Shown here one piece after another: positions 47,080 through 57,255 of a DNA stretch of 64,000 bases. Each line of letters starts with the position of its first letter. Positions within the stretch are counted from its first letter, which is position 1. The notes below the pieces were generated by a model, which was given only the letters and a program-made list of their open reading frames with translations, did no database searches and was not told the DNA's origin. Source of the stretch: Cynocephalus volans (Eukaryota; Chordata; Mammalia; Dermoptera; Cynocephalidae); assembly GCF_027409185.1 (NCBI RefSeq), contig NC_084474.1:23465382-23529381 (forward strand). Direction: 5' to 3'. The position numbers and the translations under genes are program-made.

Positions 47080-47345
47080 GAACAATAAAAATAACCAACA
47101 TTTATGGAATGCTTACCGTGTGCCAGACACTGTGCTTAGTAATTTGTATTCATTGTTCCATTTAGTCCTCACATCACTCACTGTCTTGTAGGTACTAAAA
47201 TTATGTTCATTTTACACTTGAGGAAACTGAGACTTAGAAAGGTAGGTTAGGTAGCTGATCAAAGGCAGAGCAGTAAGTAGTGGAGCTGACCCTGGACTTG
47301 GTTGTTTTACTCCAGAGCTCACTGCACTTAATCACTGTGTTCTCT
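47080..47345 (-). mobile_element. MIR SINE, antisense, nearly full length
   Basis: 'aatgcttaccgtgtgccaga', 'cactgtgcttagtaatttgt', 'gaggaaactgagacttagaa' and 'ccctggacttggttgtttta' span the reversed MIR from 3' end to 5' head. Confidence 0.85.
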
Positions 47346-47349
47346 GACT

Positions 47350-48680
47350 TCAGAACAGCTACCATGATTCCACAGGGTTACAGGACAGAATCTGAGTGAT
47401 GAGCCATACTGGAGAATGAAGCAAAGGTTAATGTCTGAGAGGGAAGGCTGGGGACGAAGTTCTGGGTTCTCAGGTCCAGGTTGGGATTTAAAGACAGAGG
47501 AAGGGAGAGAAATTCCAAATGAGCCCAGAGACTCAAGATCAGAACAGTCTGGAGAAATGGGTCCATTATCAGCATACCCAGTGAACGACTGCCATCCCGG
47601 CTAGTGGGGTGTCTGTCTTTGTGCTGTATAGAAGTAGCTTTTTGTATTCACTAGCAAGGTTCGGTACAGCTGATGGTTAAAACGGTAAGATCTGAAAAGG
47701 AGTCTTTTTACATCATAAGGTAATGCAATGGATCTCTGGAAATACTAAAGGATAAATCCAACTGCTTCTTTAGAAATCCGTTGATAAAAATAAAATCATG
47801 TCATTATTCAGCATCTGTTACCTGCTGCATACCCTGCACCGATAACTATGCCTGATGGACCAGGTGCTTGATAAATAATTGGTGAACAAGTGCATGCCTG
47901 AAAGCATAAATGAATATTTCAGTAAGAAAAAATGATGTTTATTTTCCTGAGTGCTTTAGCAATGAGCATCCAGTCAAATAATCTAATACAGTAATTGAAA
48001 GAAATTATGTGACCACAAATTTACAAGCAGGAGCATGAAGGTGCAACACTGTTTGACCCCACTGAAAATTATGTTACATCTATTAGGTGTCAAAATGTTC
48101 CTTAAGTCTGTTTTATGTCTGCCAGTATTCTTGAAACAAAAGGATAAATAATAAAAGTATACTTTCAAAGCGGTATCTATTCTATAAAACTTAGTATATT
48201 TTACTGAAATTGGTGTAGATATTAAAATTATCAATAAGAAGTGCTATCAGTAAAAATGATAAGGAGCTCCAAAAGTTTGACCTTCCATGAAAGTAACTAA
48301 AAATCTGACAAGAACTGTCAGAATGAACTTTTGGGGGATCTGAAAACTAATCAAAAGCTTGCAGCAATCAGGGTGCACTTATTTAAAGAAAAAAAAAGGT
48401 AAATATCAGTAAGAACAGCAAATTTTGCACTAGTCACATACCTGCTTCCAAGCTCAGCAGTAGCCTTGAAAATAAGTGCCCATATTCCCTGTACCGGTAC
48501 TAGTACTGGTAACAGAGGAATCAGAAAAATCCTTATTTGCAAAGAACTGTCATTGGTCGTTGATCTGTCTGGTAGCCCCCTGGAAGACCTAATCCAAAGG
48601 CTTGTCTTGTCTCACCTATATCAGAACTTACCCAGCACTAAAGCTGCTATCTGGAGTGGGGGAGGGAGGTTGTTGAAACA
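47350..48680. other. Unassigned intronic sequence
   Basis: No gene. A near-perfect palindrome at 48489-48515 is listed separately. Confidence 0.4.
48489..48515. repeat. Short near-perfect palindrome
   Basis: TACCGGTACTAGTACTGGTA at 48492-48511 equals its own reverse complement except for one symmetric pair of bases. CTG/ACAG flanks could extend the stem across a one-base bulge. Confidence 0.75.
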
Positions 48681-48691
48681 TTTGTAGGCAA

Positions 48692-48787
48692 TTTTTTTTT
48701 TTTTTTAAGGTGACTGGTAAGGGGATCTTAACCCTTGACTTGTTGTTGTCACCACTACACTCTCCCAAGTGAGCCACAGGCAGGCCC
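48692..48787 (-). mobile_element. tRNA-Ile-derived SINE, antisense, with target-site duplication
   Basis: T-run (reverse of the A tail), then 'aaggtgactggtaaggggat', 'cttaacccttgacttgttgt' and 'acactctcccaagtgagcca'. The direct repeat GTAGGCAA flanks it at 48684-48691 and 48788-48795. Confidence 0.88.
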
Positions 48788-48795
48788 GTAGGCAA

Positions 48796-49300
48796 ATATT
48801 TTAATCACTGCTGCCAGAGGCAATGGATAACAGAGGGGGTAAGTAATAAACTCACCAAAAAACTTGGGAGAAAAGGCTGGGGAATAAGAAGCTTTGGGAA
48901 TGAGGGCTTTGAAAAGCTCTGACAGAATCCTAGGCATCTATAAGCCATCAAGCCCTAAACTCTCACCTCTGACTGACCTTGAGGCTCAGTTCAAGCAGGC
49001 CAAGGCTAACACAGAGTTGTAAACTGCCTGCATGAGTGTTGTAGGTGTGCCCAGACACACACAGCCTATCTGCAAAGACTGGAAAATTTTTGGTTACAAG
49101 CATTTAAGGAGTTTTCTGTCTAATCATTAGCTAACTATTAAACTAATGAAACACAGACTTCAGTGGCCACACGTAAGAACACAGACTTTACAAAATTAGG
49201 TTAGAAAAGTCACTAAACAAGCAATAACTACAACAAGCAGCAACCAAAACCCATGGGTAAAGGAGAGAATCTGATTTGTACAGGTGCCACATTATGATAT
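48796..49300. other. Unassigned intronic sequence
   Basis: No gene or named repeat. Confidence 0.35.
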
Positions 49301-50060
49301 TTAAAATGTCCAGTTTTCAAAAAAATTATGAGGTATGCATATAAATAAGTCTGGTTCATACACAGGAAAATAAATCAATAGAAACTGTTTCTGAGGAAGC
49401 ATCAACTTTGTACATATTAGACAAAGACTTTAAGTCAGCAAATTCAAATATATTTGAAGACCAAAGGAATCATGTATAAAAAACTAAAGGAAAAGGATGA
49501 CAATGATGCCTCATAAAATAGAGAATATCAATAAAGAAACAAATTATAAAAAGGAAACAAATAGAAATTCTGGAGCTGAAAATTCAATAACAAACAAAAA
49601 ATTCACTAGAGGGGCTCAATAGAAGATTTGAGAAGGCAGAAAAAAGAATCAGTGAAATTGAACATAGGTCAATTAAGATTATCTAGTCTGAGAACAGAAA
49701 GATAAAAGAATGGAGAAAAATGGACAGAGCCTCAGAGACCTGTGGTACACCATCACACATACAAACATACACAGAACAGCAGTCCCAGAGGAAAGGAGAA
49801 AGAGAAAAAGACAGAAAGAATATTTGAAAAAGTCGTGGCTGAAAACTTCCCAAATTTGATGAAAATATTAACCTGTGCATTTCAAGAAGTTTCATGATGA
49901 TCAAGTAAGATAAACTTAAATAGATACTCACCAAGGCACATCATAATCAACTGTTCAAAGTCAAAGAATATCTTGAAAACAGAAAAAGAAAAGATGTGCC
50001 AAAAGATAATGCTATTTATTTTTGCACTGAGAAGCCTAGAGGACGAAGACACTGGGAGTG
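49301..50060 (+). mobile_element. L1/HAL1 5'-ORF1-like fragment, sense
   Basis: 'ttgagaaggcagaaaaaaga', 'atcagtgaaattgaacatag', 'cagtcccagaggaaaggaga' and 'gtggctgaaaacttcccaaa' match the same region seen in the HAL1 at 38.7-38.9 kb. It is truncated, with no intact frame. Confidence 0.65.
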
Positions 50061-50900
50061 CAGTAAAAGAACAAGTAGGACTGCCTCTGGAAATTAGCAG
50101 GACCTGCTTGGAACTTTGCCACCATTCACCATCTCTGGAGCTTGAGCCAGGAGCCAGCAGGAGAAAGGACTGCAGAGAGCAAGTGCCTGCTGAGAGCTTT
50201 GACCAGAACCAGGGGTGGGAGCGGCTGTTGCAAGGAGAAGACGAAGTATTGGTCTAAGGAGGTTTCTATAGTCATTTCTCCTACATCTCAGTCTTATTCC
50301 CCTCTGGCATTCAAGTTCCATAGAGATTGCTGGCCTTGAAAAAAAGGAATCCAAATTTCCCTCCAGGGAATATCATAAAGTTAGAGGCCCAGAAACTTTT
50401 GTTGGGAACTTGAGCTAGATACAGAGGTCTTAAACTGCAAATGTAGACTTCAAATTCTGGGTGAGATGTGGGCTGGAGGAAGAGAGGAATTACAACACAG
50501 CACACAGAGATCTTAGTGGCCTGCTGAAGCCATCAGTGACCTACTGGCATCAGAACTTCAGGCCCTCATTCCCCTTAAGTAGTACTTTATGATTGGTGTA
50601 GACAAATAGGGCTAACGTTGAACACATTTTGTTTATTGTGTTTGCACAAATATCCCTGTCTATTCCACTTTATTAGGAAAAATAAAGAGCTGGCTCTTAA
50701 TCAGCCATAGAAAAGAATTGTAGTGACCAGAAAACTATCTAAAACAAAGCTCTACCAAATGGCATTTGGACTTTTTGAAAGCTTAAGTATTTTTGTATTT
50801 TTAACTCATATTAAAAGACATTGAAGTGTAATGCCTCATAAAATCAAGTCAATACATACTGTAGTAAAATTTGGGAAGATATTTATCAAGGAATCATTGA
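50061..50900. other. Unassigned intronic sequence
   Basis: Open frames at 49973-50354 run from L1 text into this unique-looking DNA and have no domain. No other feature recognised. Confidence 0.35.
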
Positions 50901-50904
50901 AGTA

Positions 50905-50984
50905 GAGGGGACTTCAGAAAGTACATGGAAAGATTTGTATTATCGTTTGATTCTATTTTTCCATGAATTTTCGAATTCCCCTCG
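50905..50984. mobile_element. Short palindromic MITE (mariner-like)
   Basis: The left arm GGGGACTTCAGAAAGTACAT and the right arm (reversed GGGGAATTCGAAAATTCATG) are inverted repeats of an element about 80 bp long, with TA near both ends. It resembles the small mariner-derived repeats containing 'agttcatggaaaa'. Confidence 0.5.
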
Positions 50985-51780
50985 TATAGTGGTAACTGTC
51001 TCCACTGCCACTAGAGGTCAGCACTTGACTCTGCCTGCAATTCTCCCTGAGGGAACAGACCGTTTACCTGAAACAGATCATTATGATTCCTTTAGTTAAC
51101 TTATGCTGTCTGTCTTGAATCACAAATGTGACTGTGGCTCCTAGAAAACTGGAGAACACCCTAACAATTGCCAGTGTGAGCTGCTCAGATATTCCATCGG
51201 CAAATGTGAGGAAATCATGGGGCTGTGTAATGTGGCTTTCAGTGAGCCCTCACTGAGGCCTTGGTGATCAAAGCACATGGATCATACACTATGGTAGTGG
51301 TGTTTCAGAAATAATCACACGGCAGGGTAGCAATGGCGTCACTCTTTGCAGCATGAAGACGAATGGTGCCCTGACCTTTCTGTTCTGGCCCAGGGGTCCT
51401 ACCTCCCTGAGCCCCCTGGCACTGTCATTCAGGCTCTCAGCAGCAGACTGCATCAAAGCTGCTTGTGGGGAGGGCAGCTGCACTGGGTACAAATGTATGA
51501 AGAGGTTGTGGGGGATTTCAGGGATTTGGGGGCTGATAAAGGGAAAAGATGTGACATGAGAGGCAGTAACACACAACAAGCTTTCTTGGGTGGTACTTGA
51601 GGGGCGGAATGAGAGGGAAAGTCCTCAGAGCGTGAGGCTGTCCAGAGGCTCACAGCAATGAGGGGGCTGCCGTGCAGGAGTTTCTGAATCAGGAGTTTTT
51701 TGGTTATCACTGACTAGGTAATTTGTACTATTTCTCCCTCCTGGTGAGAGCAACTAGAAAAATTGAAAGAAAAACATACA
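50985..51780. other. Unassigned intronic sequence
   Basis: Open frames on both strands at 51289-51600 overlap one another and lack domains. No other feature recognised. Confidence 0.35.
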
Positions 51781-51782
51781 TA

Positions 51783-51786
<4 letters not shown>

Positions 51787-51833
<47 letters not shown>
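51787..51833. repeat. (TG)n microsatellite
   Basis: About 23 uninterrupted TG dinucleotides flanked by TATACA/TATACA-like sequence. Confidence 0.97.
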
Positions 51834-51836
<3 letters not shown>

Positions 51837-52049
51837 CACACCTTAAATGCATTTGAGAGTAAAGAATTACAGCTAACCAGGCCATGACCTGAGAGAAGAG
51901 AAGCTGAAAGGCTGAGCAGGACTTCAAACAGCTCTACAGAGAAAAGGGGGAAAAACTTGGACACTAGCCCGGCAAGGATTAGGCTCCTACAATTTTATTG
52001 AGACTGAAAAGTGCTGCAGCTGAGGACAAAGAGTAAACTGGAAGCAAAC

Positions 52050-52590
52050 CATCTGTGGTTGACAATTACTTCCGTGGTTCTCAACAAACCATGACCCCTG
52101 GCATTCATGTCCTCACATAGTCCTCTTGAATCTGGGCTGGCTCTCTGACCTGATTTAACCAATGTAGCAAAAGTGATGCTGTGCCTAACTTTCAAAAAAG
52201 CCTACCAGCTTCAGCTTTTGCTATCTAGTTTAAGTGAGCCACCATTTAAGAAATCTAACTACCTCAAGACCATCGTGTTGTGAGAAACCTCACCTAGGCA
52301 TGTGAAGAAGCCACATGGAGGAGAACAGAGTCCCCAGCCAACAGCGCTAACTGAGCTCCCAGCCACAGCCAGCACCAACTTACCAGCACGTAAGTGAAGC
52401 TATCTTGGAAATAGGTCCTTCAGCTCCAACTGAGCTGCTCCAGCCAATGTCAAATAGAGTCAAGAAAAATTGTCCCCACTAAGTCCTGCCCAATGACAAC
52501 ATTATGAGCACATAAACAAAATGCTTACTGTTTCAAGTTACTAAACTTTAAACTTTATTGAAGCTTGTTATAGAGAAATAGGTAATAGAA
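52050..52590 (+). mobile_element. MLT1 LTR (ERVL-MaLR), sense
   Basis: 'attcatgtcctcacatagtc', 'tgaatctgggctggctctct', 'agccagcaccaacttaccag', 'catcttggaaataggtcctt'-type text, and 'gtttcaagttactaaacttt' with the end 'aataggtaatagaaaca' follow the MLT1 consensus. Only the LTR is seen here. Confidence 0.82.
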
Positions 52591-52929
52591 ACACTAGTCT
52601 TATATGGACTGTAACTGGACTTTGAGTCATCTGGGTAGCTTAGGAGCTCTTGATTCCTAATATTGGATTAAAATGATACCAGTTTGTAAAGGTCCCCAGA
52701 AATCAGGAAAATAGGAAATAAAAATGCTCTCGGATATGAGGTAACATTTTAGTTCCCACATTATTTCTTTAAAAGTTTTTAAAAATACAGTAGCTCTCGC
52801 AGAGAGATAATCAAGCACACATGTCAAGAAAATAAGAATAAGAATCATAAGAAATGAGATAATAGAAAAAGAATCATGGTTATTTCAGATATTAGAATTA
52901 TCGGATATAGATTTTATTATTTTTTCCAA

Positions 52930-53150
52930 TCTACTTCCGTCTCTGAAATTTTTTTTCTTTTTATTTTTTTCTTAATTGACCCATGATAGTTGTATATATT
53001 TATGGAGTACAATATGATATTTGAATACAATTATCTTGTGTGCAATGATCATATCAGGGTGTTTAGCATATTCATCACCTCAAATATTTGTCACCTCTTT
53101 GTGCTGGGAACATTCAACATCCTCTCAACTACCTACATGAAGTTATATGG
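52930..53150 (-). mobile_element. L1 3' UTR, antisense
   Basis: 'ttcttaattgacccatgata', 'gttgtatatatttatggagt' and 'gatcatatcagggtgtttag' are the same reversed L1 3' UTR as at 21.66 and 31.59 kb. Confidence 0.75.
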
Positions 53151-56100
53151 TAATTTTAGATTTTAAAATGACTATAATCAAGAAGATAAAATACGAGATT
53201 GAGAATATTCATTATACTGAAAATTTTGAAAAGGGAGATTTCAGACTTGAAAAAGAAAATATTCTACAACTAAAAAAATGCAACAACCAAACTCAGGAAC
53301 TCAAAGATTGGATTTACCAAGTTAGAGAGCTGCCTGGAAGACAGGTCAGAAGAAAATTGCCAGAAAGAATTACAAGAGGACAGAAAACAGAGTGAAAAGA
53401 CATAAAAGATTTATGAAAAAAGTTGGAAATATATGCAGTTGGAGTCTAAAAAGGAGAGTTAGAAAAAGAATGGGAGAAGAAGCCATTGGAAAAATAAGAT
53501 ATGTGAATTTTCTAGGTCACGAAAGAAATTAACCCGCATTTACTCAATAAAAGCCAAGCAGAATAAATAAAAAGAACTCTACACACAGGCACATCACAGG
53601 AAAACTGCTGAAAACCAAAGGTGAAACAGAAAAAAAGGAAAGATATATGGCCCACCTTCAAGAACAACAACTCAACTTACAGCTGACTTTTAAACCAAGA
53701 TAATGGAAGCCAGAAGACAGTGAACTGAAATCTTCAATGTGATCAGAGAAAACAACTGATCACCTATGAACTTATACACCCTTCAAAATTAAAGGTGAAA
53801 TAATGACATTTTAAGCTTAAAAAAAAATCTGTGAGAATTAATCATCAGCAGTTTTGTACTAAAGGATATAAAAAGGTGTTCATAAGCAGAAGAAAAATGA
53901 TTCCAGATGGGTGGTCAGAGATGCAGGAAAGAACAAATAGCAATAAAAATGGCAAATATGTGAGTAAATGTACACAAATATTTATTGTATAAAATATTGT
54001 TAAATGCTGATCATAAGAAATAACAATTCTTCAAGGTTTAAAAGATTTAGATAAAGTACATGCTACCAACACGTAAGTTGAAAAGGGAGTAACAGTGTTA
54101 GTGTTCTAAGATTTGTATATTATCTTAGTGGAAGACAAAAGTACATTAACATTAGACTTTGAGAAATAAATGGTTCTGTCATCTCTAGAAAGACTCTAAA
54201 AAGAATAGTAAAAGAACAGGTAAATTTTAAACTAACAGAGGAGAAAAGTAGTATAATGAAAAAGCATCAATTCAAAAGAAGGCAAGAAAGGAGAGGAAAA
54301 AGAAATATATTTTAGATGGTAAAATGACATGGTATTTAACTGGAAAAATATCAGTAATTATATTAAAATAAATATAGACAAAAGGCTTCAGTTAAAAGAA
54401 AAAAATATCATGCTGAATAAAAAACCAAAACTATATAGTGTTTACAGAAGACACATCTAATATTTAAGGGTACATAAAATTTAAGAATAAAAGGAGGGGA
54501 AAAGATATGCTATACAGATGCTTACCAAAAGAAAGCTGTTATAGCTTTATTAAAATCAAAGCAAAGATGAGGGATTCTTCATAATGACACAAAAGTTCAG
54601 TTCATCGAGAATATGTAACAGTTGTAAATTTGTATGCTTCCAAAACACATGGCCTAAAATACACAGAACAAAAAGTGATGGAGTTTTAAGTAGTTTGCAA
54701 ACCTAAAGTCACAGTGGGAGATTTTAACACACTTTGCTTGATAGATCAATAAAATGGCTAAGGATATAGAAGATTTGAACAAAACAATTAACAACAAAAT
54801 CAAATGTTCTTATATAGAAACAAAGCACCCAACGTGTACTCATACATAATATACTTTTCGAGTACACATGGAACATTTATAAAAATAAGGAGACATAAAG
54901 CAAATCTCAAATTTTGAAGGATTTCATACAGAATATGTTCTCCAATGGCAATGCAATTAAGCTAGATAACAAAGAATTAAAAGTAACTAGAAAATTCCCA
55001 TACGTTTAAAGATTAAGAGGTATATTTTAAAATAACTCATGGGTAAAATAACAAACCACAATGAAGTTAGAAAATATCTAGAACTGAATACCACATATTA
55101 AAGACATGAAATGCAGTTAGAGTACATAGAGGTAAATTTATTGAGTTAAATGCACATATTAGAAAACTGAATCCAGCAATACATTTTAAAAGTACATAAT
55201 GAATAAATTGAGTTTATCCTAGGAACACAAGTTTCATTTATTTATGTAGTTATTTATTTATTTATTTTCATTGCATAACATATTTCAATACCTAGAAGTT
55301 TCCATTTATTTATATTTATTTTTAATTGAAACATAATTGATTGTACATATCTGTGGGATACAGCATTGAACATCAATACCTGTGTGCAATACGTGATACT
55401 CAACTCAGGATAATTACTATATTTATCATCATACAACATAATCATTTTTTGTGGCCCTTTACCAATTTCTCTCTAAACGCCCCTTCCCCCACCCCCGTGG
55501 CCTCAGTTCCTTTCTCTCACAAGCTTCATTTAATGTAAAAAAAACTCAATCACATTAACAGATTAAAAGAAAAACAACGTATCTTCTCAATAGATACAGA
55601 AATAGCATTTGATAAAATTCAAAGTTGATTCATTCTTAGTAAATTAGTAGAAGAAGAGTAATGCCTGCTACAGCCACTCTTATTTGGTATCGTTCAAGAG
55701 GCCTTAGCCAGGGCAGTAAGATAAGGAAAAATGTAAATGATTTAAGAATCAGAAAGGAAAAAGTCAATCATTATTTGAAGATTATATGATTGTACATGTT
55801 GAAAATCCAAAAGAAAATATAACTTAATAAAATTAAGAAATGAGCTTAGGAAGTTTGCAGTATAAAAAACATCAACATGTAAAAATTCTTTAAATCTGCA
55901 ATGAATAATTAGGAGAAATTTTTTGTGTCTAAGCCCCCCCAAAAAATTAAGCTCCTAGGAATAAATCCAATAAAATATATGTAGGACCTTGATGGTAAAA
56001 ATTATAAAACTTTGAGAGTCATTAAAAAGATCTAAATAGGTCAACATTTACAAATGTCAGTGTCCAAATTAATCTATAGAGTCAATGCAATTGCAATGAA

Positions 56101-56760
56101 AATATCAATAGGTTGTGTGAATGCGTTTGTGCAGATGTGTGCATGCATGCATGCACATGTGTATAAGTTGACAAGCTAATTCTAAAATTTATATGTAAAT
56201 GCAGAGGATCCAGAACAGTCAGAGAACTCTTAAAGGATGAGGAAGAACTTGCTCTTAAAGATACTAAGACGTATTTTAAAGTGTCTTATTTAAGACTGTT
56301 GCTGGCCAGAAATAACCAAATAGACCAATGGAGCAGAATTTCAACCCAGAAATCCAGGGAAAGAATTTTTTTTAAAATAAATGGTGCTACGACATTTGGA
56401 TATCTATATAAACTGAGCTTGGACTCCTACCTTCCACCACATTAGAAAGTCAGTTATAAATGGACCATGTACTTTCATATGAAAAGCAAAACAATAAAGA
56501 TTTTAGAGATATATGGAATGTATAGAACAATATCTTCCTGAATTCAGGAAAAGATTGATAAGTTCAATAAACTAAAATTAAGAAATTTTGTTCATCAAAA
56601 GATGCCATCAAGAAAGTAATAACAACAAAGCCCCAGGGTGGGAGAAGATGCATATAATACACATGACTGACAAAGCGTTCACATACAGAATATACACTTT
56701 TTTAAATACCACAAATTTCGAAAACCAAACTAAAAGTTGTAAAGTACTAAAATGCACTTA
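53151..56760 (+). mobile_element. L1M element, sense, ORF1-like to ORF2, decayed and interrupted
   Basis: It runs from ORF1-like text ('gcacatcacaggaaaactgc', 'gataatggaagccagaagac') into ORF2 ('gatagatcaataaaatggct', 'aattcccatacgtttaaaga', 'gaggccttagccagggcagt', 'ccagaaataaccaaatagac', 'aaagatgccatcaagaaagt'). An antisense L1 3' end (55205-55535) interrupts it. Stops and frameshifts are frequent; no intact reverse transcriptase. Confidence 0.75.
55205..55535 (-). mobile_element. L1 3' UTR, antisense, inserted in a sense L1
   Basis: T-rich 'tttatttatgtagttattta', then 'taattgaaacataattgatt', 'gtacatatctgtgggataca' and a C-rich stretch are the reversed L1 3' end. The sense L1 ORF2 text continues on both sides. 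Confidence 0.75.
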
Positions 56761-56815
56761 GAGAATATCCAAATGACATATATATCAGCCTCATCATCAT
56801 AAATCACAATGTGAG

Positions 56816-56818
<3 letters not shown>

Positions 56819-56847
<29 letters not shown>
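56819..56847. repeat. (TG)n microsatellite
   Basis: About 14 TG dinucleotides, immediately upstream of the nested inverted repeats. Confidence 0.95.
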
Positions 56848-56849
<2 letters not shown>

Positions 56850-56865
56850 CCTAGAACCTTTGAAT

Positions 56866-57255
56866 TGCAAAGGATATAGGCCCTGACCATAGTAGAGAGA
56901 AATATGAGAAACCGTTATATGAGTTCCAATGCAACAGAATGTATTGGAACTCATATAACGGTTTCTCATATTTTCACTTGGGTGTTGCTGGAGTCCAAGA
57001 GGGCACAGGAGTTCCAGTTAACCTGCACTATTATGGTGACTATTGGATGTTCTGGGTCCATAGACACAACACTTGCCATATGTCAGCGGGTTACTAATCT
57101 TGTTTTCACCTGCAACCTCTGGTTTGTGGCAGCTCGTTGTTCTACCACCAGTCTCTCTCCCATAATAGCCAATTTTTTCTAGAAAGAATAGTCTACATCT
57201 AATATGAGCTCAGACTTTGTTCTCTCTGCTATGGCTGGGGCCTATATCCTTTGCA
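56866..57255. repeat. Outer inverted repeat, 34-bp arms, about 320-bp spacer
   Basis: The left arm 56866-56899 starts TGCAAAGGATATAGGCCC. The right arm 57222-57255, reversed, starts with the same 18 bases and then differs at 4 of the next 16 (30/34 identical overall). The inner hairpin lies between the arms, next to the left one. Confidence 0.85.
56900..56973. repeat. Perfect inverted repeat (hairpin), 31-bp arms, 12-base loop
   Basis: The left arm 56900-56930 (contains GAAACCGTTATATGAGTTCC) and the right arm 56943-56973 are exact reverse complements. Pairing could extend inward by three more pairs, one of them G-T, leaving a 6-base loop. Transcribed through this intron it would fold into a stable hairpin. 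No family recognised. Confidence 0.93.
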
